Origin: Corylus avellana
Lineage: Eukaryota; Streptophyta; Magnoliopsida; Fagales; Betulaceae
DNA length: 64,000 bases
Reading direction: 5' to 3'
Assembly: GCF_901000735.1 (NCBI RefSeq)
Contig: NC_081542.1
Span: 47,904,238 to 47,968,237, forward strand
Shown: positions 11,957 through 23,600 of the stretch, piece after piece
How the letters are laid out: the number at the start of each line of letters is the position of its first letter
How positions within the stretch are numbered: the stretch's first letter is position 1
Notes under the pieces: model-generated
Databases searched by the model: none
The model's input: the letters and a program-made list of their open reading frames with translations, nothing else
What the model was told of the DNA's origin: nothing
Position numbers and translations under genes: made by a program

Positions 11957-13277
11957 CTTTCCATTTGAATATGACAACTTGGATTGGTAGGTGAGTTAAT
12001 TTATGTTGGGAGTTAATGGTGTTAAGTTTATAACAGAGGATGCAATCAATGACATTTCATACAATAGACCTTTGTGTTGTGAGCCCACCTGGCACCCATG
12101 ATTTTTTACCAAAGAGTTTTGAATTTATCATTTTAACAGACTGATTTAAGACTATTTTATCTAATCATATTCACTATATAAATTTTGTTACCAAAGAGTT
12201 TTGAATTTTGTTACCAAACGGCCAAAAGCATATCGTCGTTTTCTCTCGTTGATTATTTTTCATATGAGCCAAACATCAACAAATATTTTAAAAGAAAAAA
12301 ATAATAATTTCATTGAAAATATTTTTCGACGAAAACATTTACATCAAAACAAACAAATTAAGCCTGGGAAATGTCATCAATGAATACTAATTTTTTGGGA
12401 AATTAATTTTTTCTTCTCTTATTTAGTTAATTTTGATGATGGGTAGGGCAAAGGTGACAAAGGAATAAGGAGAAGGATGTAAAAGGTGCCGGTGGTAAGG
12501 GACGGAATTAGAGGAGGCGGGAAAGGGCTATGTCTCCTTTTTTTCTTTTACTTACAAATTTATATATAATTAAAATATTTTATGTATTTATGGTTAAATA
12601 TTTATATATAGGTAAACAAAATTCTTAAAATATTTATACATATTTAAGCATATATATATATATATTTTTCGGCCTAAAAATTAAATTTGGCTCCTATCAA
12701 AATTAAACTCAATATATTAATAGACCGGATTCTTCCAACCCAATCTATTAAACTAACGTTTATTCTTAAAACTAGCCTTCCTCCAATATCGTGTGCCCAC
12801 AAAATATAAATTAGGATGTTAATTTGGAGACGCGTGACACCCAAGGGCCTTGTTTTTTAAACAAGAAGGGAATTTCAAGACACTGCTCACAATAAAAAAA
12901 ATTAAAAAATAAAATAATGATTGATGTAAAAAAGTGGTATTGAAAAATTAAAAAAAAAAAATTTGTTTTGTAGTTATTTTTTTATTTGAATAGTAGTAAA
13001 AAATAAATGATGTGATATAAAAAGTGAATAATGTAATATATAAGTAAAAATGTTTTGATGTTAATTTTTTTGAAAGAAAAAAATGAAGTGAATAGTATAT
13101 GGTAATGGAGTGTTATTTAACAAACACTAAAGTGTTTTGTTTGCATTGAAATAAGACACAAACTAAAACTTTATGTATATTTTTTAGACCAAATCCTAAA
13201 ATGTGAAAATTTCAGGACATATTTTCATATAAATTTTTGTTTATTATTTTTCTTAAATTTAGTAGTAAAAGTATAAA

Positions 13278-13960
13278 GGTTAATAACTTTTTTAGTATCT
13301 GGGTTTTAATGTTTTTATTTTTTTTCCTTAGGTTTTAAAACATAACAAATCTAGTACCACAGATTTTGGAAAAGACTGAATCACCACCTCCATTAATTTC
13401 CGTCCATCCCAATTAACGGCAGTCCACGTCATATGCTCTTATATCGCGACACGTGTCTTAAAAATAATAAAAAATTAATAAACCTAAAAAAATTAAAAAT
13501 TCTTTGGGGGTGACTGAGCCACCCCCAAGGCCGGTCTGGGGGTGGCCGAAACCACCCCCTGCGGCCCCTCTAGGGGTGGCCAAACCACCCCCAAGGCCAA
13601 AGGGGGTGGTATAGCCATCCCCCGAACCACCCCCTTTGGACTTGGGGGTGGTTCAATCACCCCCAGACAGGCCTTGGAGGTGGCTCAGCCACCCCTAAGG
13701 TCAAACTGGGGGTGGTTCGGCCACCCTCATAGAATTTTTTTTTTAGGTTTATTATTATTTTTTATTATTTTTAGGACACGTGTTGTGATATAAGAGCAGA
13801 TGATGTGTACTGCCGTTAATTGAGATAGATGAAAATTAACAAAAGTAATAATTCGGTATTTTTCAAAATTTGAGGTACTAGATTTGTTATGTTTTAAAAT
13901 ATAGAGAAAAAAAAAATAAAAATATTAAAACTCATGTACAAAAAAAAAAGTTTTTAACCT
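13278..13960. mobile_element. 683-bp inverted-repeat element with GC-rich core (MULE-like)
   Basis: Arms of roughly 230 bp are inverted copies of each other (left begins GGTTAATAACTTTTTTAGTA, right ends AAAGTTTTTAACCT). The insertion is flanked by AAAGTATAAA at 13268-13277 and 13961-13970. The centre (about 13505-13735) is a GC-rich array of GGGGGTGGC / GCCACCCCC palindromes, utterly unlike the AT-rich arms. The reading frame through the core is a by-product of the repeats, not a gene. Confidence 0.85.
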
Positions 13961-14374
13961 AAAGTATAAAACCATTATCTCGGAGCCCATTCTAAAATGT
14001 TTATTGGGCCAGAAGAGAGTTTTAGCCCAAACACTCAAAGAGACGACCAAACACAAATTCTATTATTGCAAGAAACTGCAAACTACTACACGCGCACCAG
14101 CGAGATTTGTATATGTTGGGGGCCCTTGGGGAAGCGAAGCAAAAATTCTTTTATCAAATTATTGGAGACCCACTTCAAAGACATTGAAGAGTACTAATTT
14201 CAAAGCACACCATCTTGTTAAATGGGTCACATCCAAAATTTTTTTGGAAGTATTCTCATCTATTCGCCTTTTCTTTCGTCTGTTCGGATTTGGTAGGAAA
14301 GACCCCTTCTATCTTTTACCTTTCCTGTATTGCATAAGGACAAAAGGCAGAGGAAGAAAAAGGCAGAGGAAAAA

Positions 14375-17252
14375 ATGAGCGAAGGAGAGACAAACATGGA
14401 GTGGTGTGTTTCAATGCCAAAGGTGGAACTACACGCTCACCTCAATGGATCCATCAGAGACTCCACACTGCTGTAAGCACTCCCTACTCTCTCTCTCTCT
14501 CGACTCTCTTTTGTGGCTAAAGTATTTAGCTTTGGCTTTGTTTTTAGGCTGCAGAGCATTTAGTCCTATGTATTTCTTTATTCTGAGGCCTTCTTTTGCT
14601 ACAGTGAACTTGCAAGAGGACTGGGTGAAAAGGGTGTCATAGTTTTCTCAGATGTGGAGCATGTTATCTTGAAAAGTATGTCCATTGTTCTTCATTCTCC
14701 TTGGTTGCTGAGAAAATTTAGGAAAGAACAGAACTTTGACTTTACAATCTCTAAATTTTCATTATTGGTACCCAAGAAATGGAAAGCCTCAACTCAATTG
14801 TGCCAAGTACAGCGCATTTGGCTTAGTTGAGGTGGGGTTTCATTTCTCAGATGCCAAAAAATGTACGATGAAAAGTATGATTTTCTTTTGCTTCCTTTTC
14901 GCTTTTAGTTGTCTTACTTCTCAGTCTCCCTTGGAAGTGTTACTTTGATTTTATTGAATCTTGACATTGGTAACTCTACACGTTCTTCGGTTCAGATGAC
15001 CGTTCTTTACGCGAAGTGTTCAAATTGTTTGACCTGATCCACATTCTTACTACTGATCACACGACTGTTACTAGAATTACCAAAGAAGTATGGCAACTTC
15101 CCTATGCATAAAGTTCTTTAACTCCAATGCTTTTACATTGATATATTTTTTCTCCCCCCTGGAAGACAGGTTATTGAAGATTTTGCCTCTGAAAATGTTG
15201 TATACCTGGAGTTAAGAACCACTCCCAAGGTACTTTAATGGAATTTTGAGTCTTTATATTCCTTGTGATTTATTCCTACTAAGATGATGTATGTCTTTGA
15301 TTGATTAAGAAAATAATGGGTTTTATTTTTCACAGAAAAATGATTCTATAGGAATGACCAAACGCTCTTACTTGGAAGCAGTAATGGAAGGTCTAAGGGC
15401 TGTTAGTACGGTTGATGTTGCTTTTCCTGCTCATAACGTGGATGCTGGAAGTCCTACTAAATCTCCACCTGTAAATGATATGTGTAATGGACCAACAAGA
15501 AAAAAGATATATGTTAGGCTTCTTTTGAGTATTGACCGTCGGGAATCCACTGCAGCTGCAATGGAAACTGTATGTCTGGATATTTGGTTTGTGAGGTTCT
15601 TTTTAAGCTCATATGGTTGACAGGCGATGTGCTTAAGTATCTTTTCCACTTGTTGTAGGTTAAGCTTGCACTGGAAATGAAAGATTTAGGAGTAGTTGGT
15701 ATTGACCTTTCTGGAAATCCTGTTGTGGGTGAATGGTACATACTCACTAGTCATTGCCCTGGGTTTTTTTGTAGTAGATGAGCATTGTCTTTTACTTGTT
15801 ACAGAGATGTCATAATCTTAAGTTCTCGTTGTGTCTGAGGCAGGAACACATTTTTGCCAGCATTACAGTTTGCTAGAGAACATGGTCTTTATATAACGCT
15901 TCACTGCGGGGAGGTATGTTTGTCTTTCTAATGCCTGCAGCTTTATTACTGAAGTTACCCCTACTAGCTTATTTTCGTAACTTAGTGCTTGTAGGTACCT
16001 AATCCGAAAGAGATACAAGCAATGCTAGACTTTATTCCCCGGAGGATTGGCCATGCTTGTTACTTTGAAGAGGATGATTGGAAGAAGTTGAAATCCAATA
16101 ATATCCCGGTTAGTTCGTCTGTGAAATTAATTCTTTGTTTGATCACGATGTTCAGTACCCTAGGATGATAAGTAATACCTTCTTGTAACTTTCGTTGAAT
16201 GGATGCAAAGGAGTAGAGGCAAAAGCCTCATTGGTTCAATTAGTTTGCCAGTCCAATTTGGAAACTTTTTATAGATGATTGATTGATGAGATTAGGTCAA
16301 TCAAAGGTTTTGAAACTTATTGTAGTTCGGCCAATGAGTTTAAAGTGTTTCTATTTGATGCCATCTCCAGAATGTTTGCACTGTGTGGAACCAAAGACAT
16401 CTTCATTTAGTACTCCTGTATATGATGGAATACATGTCATCTATGTTGTCTTTATTTTAAGTTCATTGGCTTAATTTTCATTGTTTTCTGCAAAAATGAT
16501 TTTAAATGATGATTGCCTAAAAAGTTAAGTGTTTTTTTTTTTTTTTTCTACATCTCACCTTCTACCTGCTGATGGAGGAAGGGCATGCCGCATGATTCAA
16601 GGACCATTGACAAATTTCTTAGTTTTAAATTATTTGGCTAGCTAACTTATTTGGTCGCTGTGTCTATTCACATTTCTTCAGGTTGAAATTTGTCTGACTT
16701 CCAACATCGTGACTGCATCAGTTTCCTCATTAGATGTTCACCATTTTGGTGAGGTCTTCTTCTTCTTTGTTAACTTAAAGCTCTAAATCAGAAGAATAAT
16801 AAACAGACTAAAAATATCGCCCGACTAATTTTTCTAAATAAGCCTTGTCCATAAGTTATTAAAGCATACTTACTTCTTTGCTAGTGATAGAATTTGAAAT
16901 CTCTCTCTTATAACAGTACATTTAATTATGCAGCTAATCTGTATAGTGGAAAACATCCATTAGTCCTCTGCACCGATGACGCTGGGGTGTTCTCCACCAA
17001 TCTTTCCAGCGAGTATAATCTCGCTGCTTCTGCATTTGGTAGGTATTAATCTAGTGGTGCTGGTAACAGGATTTGGATTTAATAGCTACCCTCACTGACT
17101 ACTTTGTTTCATTTGTTAACTACCCAGGTCTTGGAAAGAGGGAACTGTTTCTGCTAGCAAAAAATGCAATTGAATTTATATTTGCTAGTGATGGAGTTAA
17201 GCAGGATTTGAGAAGGACTTTTGATTTGGCCTCTAATAAGATGGATTTATGA
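14375..17252 (+). CDS. MAPDA: N6-methyl-AMP deaminase (adenosine deaminase-like, MAPDA/ADAL)
   Basis: Cytosolic zinc hydrolase that deaminates N6-methyl-AMP to IMP, clearing modified nucleotides released by RNA breakdown. Exons: 14375-14472, 14605-14675, 14996-15087, 15170-15229, 15336-15569, 15659-15735, 15844-15913, 15995-16108, 16682-16748, 16934-17038, 17128-17252 (1113 nt, 370 residues, all GT..AG and in frame). Active-site parts are all present: zinc ligands HAH (20-22), HCGE (231-234) with catalytic Glu, GHACYF (His254), LTSN, and CTDDAGVFS (zinc Asp309). VEHVILKNDRSLREVFKLFD and TTDHTTVTRIT match plant MAPDA throughout. Two in-frame ATGs exist, 14375 and 14396; the second gives MEWCVSMPK, as in the Arabidopsis protein, and may be the real start (363 residues). 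Confidence 0.94.
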
Positions 17253-18522
17253 TTACATTGCCCTTGAGGGCATATAATAAAGCCTGCTGGTTCAGGTAGC
17301 CAGGTATCAGAACCTTTTGACTTAGTTGAAGCTGCAAAGATGTTTAATTTGTAATCATGATGATATTTGACTTTGAAACCTTAGCTTGATCTTGTCAAGT
17401 AGTCATTCCCTGTCTTTGGATGATTTGCTAGATCATTTTTGGGATTACAAGTAGCTGTATGAACAGCATGTAACTCAGTGATCTAGGAAGCAAGGATTGG
17501 CAGTTAGACCATGGCCATGCATTTTCATGGTCAAGATTTCTAATATATTCATCTTGATTTTTCTTTTCAATCCATGCTCTGTTCTTGGGTTTTGGCACTC
17601 TAAAGAGAAGGATACCACCCTTCAGGTGAAACATTGATCAAGCCCTCTTCGGGCCACCTTGATAACTTCTTATGCTATGCTAGAAAAATCAGGCCTTGTT
17701 TGTTAATGTGTTTTGAATTGCTTTTTAAGTTTGAAAAATAATTTTTGTGTTTTGAGTTTAAGTTGTTTGTTAATGTTTTTTGTTTTAAGAAGAGAAAACA
17801 AACGACAAAAAAACAATAATTTTAACAATCGGAGCCAAATTTTCCTTTAGAAAATAAAGCATGACCTCCTTTTCGTACATTGATAACTTTTTATGCCATA
17901 TTAGTAGGAGGGCCCAAAATGGAGCCAAAATAAAATGCTGCCACATGAAATGATGTAGGTACTTCCAATGTAATATTTTCAATCTACTTTGTTGGCCCTA
18001 CATTTACAACAACTAAGACTTAGAAGACTAGTGAGCCCCTTTAGTGGTCCTGTGGCTTGTGGTACATGTTTTATAGCGAAGCAAGCTTAAAAAGTTAAAC
18101 GTTTTCGCTCGTTCTCTATAGATTTTTTGTTTGTTTCTTGTTCAGCAAGTAAAAAATTATAAAATTTTCTTATTCAATTTTTGATTCTTTGCAAGTGAGA
18201 AGTGTCATTTTTGTAGGGTGATTTGCATTTTGCAAGTTGTAGTGTTTGCTTTTCTTTACCAAGACCAACCGCTCGAGTTGCAATTAGAACTGTTCATCTC
18301 CATAGCTTCTACAAACCATCCCAGTTTGGGAATTTTGTCAAGTTCATTGCAACGCCAATTAGTCTGCACATAATTTCGCTTTGATCCTAGTAAAAGCATT
18401 CCCATTTTAGTTCTGCCTCCTGTTATTCAATCCGAGTAGTGACATCAACCCCCTTGGATTGTGTTTTTCTGCTCCTTTTTTTTTTTTTAATCATTTTTCT
18501 TTCTTTTTGGGTCTATTTTTGT

Positions 18523-19344
18523 TAGGGGTGTCAAAAATTACCGGAAAACCGGAAACCGGGGACCCAGTTTGAAAAATCCAAAAACCGGGTACCCCGGTTT
18601 TTACTGGGAATACCGGAACCGGGTTTATATTTTATTAAATAATATTTATATATTATTATATTATATATATTAATATTTTTTAATTTTTTTACGCTTAGGT
18701 TTAGGTCTCTCGTCTCCAATTCTTACTTCTCCCCTAAGTCCCCTTCATCTTCTTTTCTCATATCACGCCGCAAGCCCCTCCTCTTCTCCATTTTCTCCTC
18801 TAGTCCTCTTCTTCATTTCACTTCTCCATTTTTACTTTTTATTGTTTTAATGTTTTATTTATGTACCTAATTTAAAATGATTTTTATGGTATTTTAAAAA
18901 ATTGAATTTTTATTTCTGTACCTAATTTAAAATGATTTTTATGGTATTTTAAAAAATTGAATTTTTATTTCTAAGGCCTATATAGGCAAAAACATTGATT
19001 TTTTTAGGATTTTTGGGCTTTTTTAGGTTTATTTTTTAATTATTTGGAACAATCACAACAAAGTCTCTTTAATTTTGACAAAAAGACTAATAGATTTTTT
19101 TTTTAAAAAAAAAAAAATTTAAATGAGCTAACTTATGAAAAAAAAATGGGCTTATTTTAGGCCCAATACCTAAAATAAGCTCAAAAACTAGTTTTCTTCA
19201 AAAATCGGTTACTGAACCGGGTAAAACTGGAACCGGCCGACCGAGGTCCAGGTTCTGGTTTCGGTTTTCCAAAATCGAGAACCGGGGTACCCCAGTTCTG
19301 GTTTTGGCCAAAAACTGGGAAACTAGACTGGGTTGACACCTTTA
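18523..19344. mobile_element. hAT-like non-autonomous element with ACCGG-rich subterminal repeats
   Basis: Left end TAGGGGTGTCAA and right end TTGACACCTTTA are imperfect inverted repeats of hAT type. Both subterminal regions are packed with ACCGGGTACCCCGG-like palindromes (18540-18625 and 19205-19320), in opposite orientation. The flanking octamers ATTTTTGT (18515-18522) and GTTTTCGT (19345-19352) agree at 6 of 8 positions, consistent with an old 8-bp duplication. The middle is AT-rich and contains a near-exact direct repeat of about 50 bp (about 18866-18970). No transposase. Confidence 0.7.
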
Positions 19345-19365
19345 GTTTTCGTGTATTACTACTCG

Positions 19366-19399
<34 letters not shown>

Positions 19400-20496
19400 G
19401 AGATAAACCATTGTACCACGTGACGTGATGAGTAGAGAACTTTGATGAGATTCAGATGCAATTTTGCAAAGAGGAAATATTCGTGATCTCTCTTGTTCTT
19501 TTCTATATATAATGTTGTTACTATTGATATTAATGACTTATCAATTCAAAATTTTATTTCTTTAAATACGCCAGAAGTGAAATTTGTTGTTGTTTTTTTT
19601 TTAATGATTTTATCTGTTTTTAAATTTTGACTGAAAAAATGAACTCATGTTGTTGATGACTCAATTTGTACGTCTAGTCGTCTACTAGGCATGATCGTAT
19701 TCGATGGAAGGTGAAAATTTTAGGCTTGACTTCCTCTAACGAACCGAAACCCGAAGGATTGTCCATCTAACAACGGCCACCTGGACAGCAAAATATGTAA
19801 ATAAATTTGTTCATAAGAGCTCTATAAATATGTATTTATCCATTCTTGTACACAATCTAACAAAGTCGTGATTGGGTAATTTCTATGTCCAAGTGCATTG
19901 ACTAACAAAACATGCTTCTGCTAATTTTAACAAAACAAAAAGAAATGGAGAAACAATCAAAATTTAGTAAAGAGCAATGCTAATCAAGGCACTAATGGAT
20001 AAACATTTTTATTTTTTTTTTTAATTTTTTTTCTAAGCATAAATACTTTCAATCTTATGATTAGATCTTAGTGCTTGATCTAAAAGCCCATAGCATGAGT
20101 AAAAAAAAAAAAAAAAAATTCAGCATGAGCAGAACATACTTAATATTGAGAAAATAAATATAAAATATCATTTAACTCAAAAGTTTAAATTAAAAAAATA
20201 ATTCGTTCCATTAAATTAACATTTATTTTTAGGACATTAAACTAATAAATCTAAAAAAAAAAAAAAAAAATTTGCTATGTGGTGTTTATGGTTAGATAAA
20301 ATACAAGCACATCGTAATAAGGAGAAAGTGTATGTCTATATCATATAAAACGAGGCCGTTCCACAAACCAGCCGCGACTAATACAAACACCAACACCTTC
20401 GGTTTGTTTCAGCTTTAATTACATTTGTCTGTGTAAACTTCAACACCGGCGCTCTCTCTCCCGCCATTTAGCGCGTCCTCTTCGTCTCAAACCCCT

Positions 20497-20504
20497 AACC
20501 CTAA
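20497..20504 (+). promoter_or_regulatory. Telo-box in the phospholipase 5' region
   Basis: AACCCTAA, the plant telo-box, lies 182 bp upstream of the ATG at 20686, probably in the 5' UTR or core promoter. Telo-boxes are common in promoters of genes active in dividing cells. Confidence 0.5.
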
Positions 20505-20685
20505 TTTACATTCCATTTTGGCAAATCGCAATTCAAAAATCCCAAATTTCTTCTCTCTCAGACACAGAAATGATAAATTGATAAACGGCATGTCATTTTA
20601 GTATGACCCGAATGCCAGTCAACCTCAATTCCCAGCCGCTGGATCAGATCGTCGAGAAACGCTAATTTCCAAATCCGATTACACA

Positions 20686-23600
20686 ATGTCTTGGGGATTG
20701 GGCTGGAAGCGGCCCTCGGAGATCTTCCACCTCGCGCTGAACTACGGCAATGAGGAGCCGGCGGAGAATCCCGGTCGGATGTCCTCATCGTCGTCGGCGA
20801 GCTCGTCTTCGTCTTCGTCGGTGTCGACGATGGTGTTGCAGGATCAGGAGCTAGGGTTTCGTATCGAGCTGGACTGGTCGGCTGGGGACGATGAGGACCA
20901 GGTGGCGCTGAGGCTCCAGTCGCAACTCATGGTGGCGCTGCCGATGCCGCAGGACACGGTGGTGGTGGACCTCCGGCCCGATGAGGCGTCGGAGGCGAAT
21001 GTAGGCGTGGAGATGAGGGTGGTGAAGAGGAGGGAGCCTCTGAGGGCCGTGACGATGAGCAGGTCGGTCGGGTCGGGTCAGCAGAGCGATGGGGCGGGGG
21101 TGTTGACACGCTTGCTGAGGTCGGGTCTCGCAGTCACCGACGGTGTCTCCGACTGCGGCGAGCATTGGAAGAGCGTCACTTTGCTCAGTCTCTGTGGCTG
21201 TGGTTTGTCGGTGAGTCTTAATTTTTTTTTTTTTTTTTCTTTTCTATCTTTTCCTTTGAGAGGTATCTGCTTCAGTATAAGTGGGAATGTGGGGTTTTAT
21301 TCATATGATATGATTTGATGTCTTTTTGCTATGTTTGGGGTGAGAGACCCAGGCTTCATAAAATGTTTGGCTTAGTTTTGTTCATTTTTTGGGAAAGCAA
21401 AACCAGCATGCTATAGCAAGATACACTCTTTTGTTTGCTATGGAATTTTCTTGCATAGACTTTTTTGCAGTGCGGTGGAGGGGAGGGTTGTTTAAGATGG
21501 CAAAAGAACAGATTCTGTTGTTTTTTTGATGAATAAGATTCTGTTATTTCTTTCTCTTGAAATGAATTGGCAATGTGAACTTTGCGGAAGTGGGGATTTG
21601 TGTAAATAATGGGATTCTGTGGTTCCTCTTGTTTCTCACTTCAGCTTTGGTGCAACAGCAACTGAAAGTTGCTAGATAGTTTCTAGTCTGCAGTTATTAG
21701 GCAATGGTGTGGTTCTAACTATTTTCAATATTTTAATTGAATCTTTGTGCTGCTTGTAAATATTGCTGATGTCAAGCTCTGTGTTTTTTTTTTAATCTGT
21801 ATTGGTTAGTTGGGACTGAGACTTGGTTGATTTGAATTAGTCATTTTACTGTCTCTTAGTTGTGTATTATTGACAGGTATTCCCAGTAGAGGTAACTCGT
21901 TTACCACATCTTGAGAAACTATACCTTGATAACAACAAGCTAACACTTTTGCCATCAGAGCTTGGTGAGCTAAAAAGCTTAAAAGTGCTTAGGGTTGATT
22001 ACAACATGCTGGTTTCAGTACCTGGTAAGCATGGAATTATTTTATATATCTTACTAGAATCCTTTATTGACTTGTTAAAATTAATGCAGCATGGTGTAAT
22101 GGGTTGCAAAATTAAAAAACACACTACTTACATATCCTCCACCAAACCAAGAAAATTCAAGCATTTGTAGGATAATAGAAGAAAAACCACCCTTAGGAAG
22201 TTTCTTATTGAAAAACTGAGAATAAAAAAATCATAAACTGGCGGCCAAGCCGTTCTTATTAAACTTAAATAGAAACAGGGTCGCAACCCTGAGAAGAAGA
22301 AAAAGCCAAAAATAATTTGCCACAACTCAGTCGATCGAGATAGAAATCGCGCGGCAAAATTCCTACTAAACCAATCTCGGTCGATCGAACTTTGGTCGAG
22401 ACATCGACCGGAGTTCTCGGGAATTAGTATTGAAAGGACCTGATCATCTCGGTCGATCGAGATTCGACCGAGCTATCTACCAAGGCTCTCAGGAATTAAC
22501 ACTGATGCTCACCCTGCATTCTCGCTCGATCGTGTCTTGTACCTTGGTTGAATGAGAATCTCTTCTCCAGTTTTTTGCATGAATCTGTTAGCCACCTGGT
22601 CGGCATCATAAATTATGTCAATTTTACATAGAATAAACAAAATTGACCTCATGGTATTGAGGTTAGGGTAGTAAGTTTTCATGGAATATTCACATTCATC
22701 TGATTTTGGTTGGAATTGCAAGCAGTAGAACTGAGGCAGTGTGTAGAACTCGTGGAATTATCATTGGAGCATAACAAGCTTGTTCGGCCTCTCCTGGACT
22801 TCAGGTCATTTTACGATAAAATCAGCATATTTTAGTCTATACTTTTTTCTACTTCTTGTTTCCACAAGCTTGTAAAGTCTATAAATCTTTCTGAGTTTAA
22901 TTTTTTTTTTTTTCTTCCTTCCTTCTTTTTATTATAACTTTGTATGGTAGGGCAATGGCCGAGTTACAGGTTCTAAGGCTTTTTGGTAATCCTCTTGAAT
23001 TCCTTCCTGAAATTTTGCCATTGCACAAACTACGCCATTTGTCTCTTGCAAATATCAGGATTGTAGCAGATGATAATTTAAGATCGGTGAATGTGCAAAT
23101 AGAGGTATCAATGATGCAGCACTAGTACCAGTTTTTTGGATATATCTTTTCAAGTGTAGATAACATATCAAGTTGAATATGAATACCTTCTTTTGGTAAT
23201 TGCAGATGGAAAACAGTTCTTATTTTGTTGCATCTAGACATAAGCTAAGTGCCTTCTTCTCTCTTATATTCCGTTTTTCTTCTTGTCACCACCCTTTACT
23301 AGCATCTGCACTAGCCAAGATAATGCAAGACCAAGGAAATCGTGTGGTTGTTGGTAAAGATGAGAATGCAGTGCGGCAGCTTATAAGTATGATCAGTAGT
23401 GACAACCGTCATGTGGTATGTTTTGGTAATTCTTGCTTTTATGGCTAAACTTTTATTTGTTTTATATATTCCTCTGTTGGGAATGGTCTTAATAATTATA
23501 ACTTCTGACAGGTTGAACAAGCATGCTCTGCTCTTTCATCTCTTGCTGCTGATGTTTCTGTCACAATGCAGTTGATGAAAGCTGACATCATGCAACCCAT

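Larger units (their letters stand above)
7819..14374. other. Gene-free spacer with transposon remnants
   Basis: A 6.5-kb AT-rich stretch between CYP77B and MAPDA. It holds the P450 3' UTR (to about 7980), a CACTA-type remnant (9732-10760), a short LINE insertion (11785-11956) and a 683-bp inverted-repeat element (13278-13960), plus runs of A/T and a TA microsatellite near 9187. I find no exon-like sequence outside the elements. Confidence 0.65.
17253..20685. other. Spacer between MAPDA and phospholipase genes
   Basis: Contains the MAPDA 3' UTR, an AT-rich stretch with repeated TTTGTTAATG motifs near 17690-17830 (probably a decayed small element), a hAT-like element at 18523-19344, a long A run at 19364-19397, and the promoter of the phospholipase gene. 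A telo-box lies at 20497-20504. No coding exon recognised. Confidence 0.6.

Noticed and set aside
22331..22535. Possible CRISPR-like array from the regular palindromic repeats
   Set aside because: Repeats are imperfect, only about four units, and the spacers are themselves similar; the window is a plant nuclear genome.
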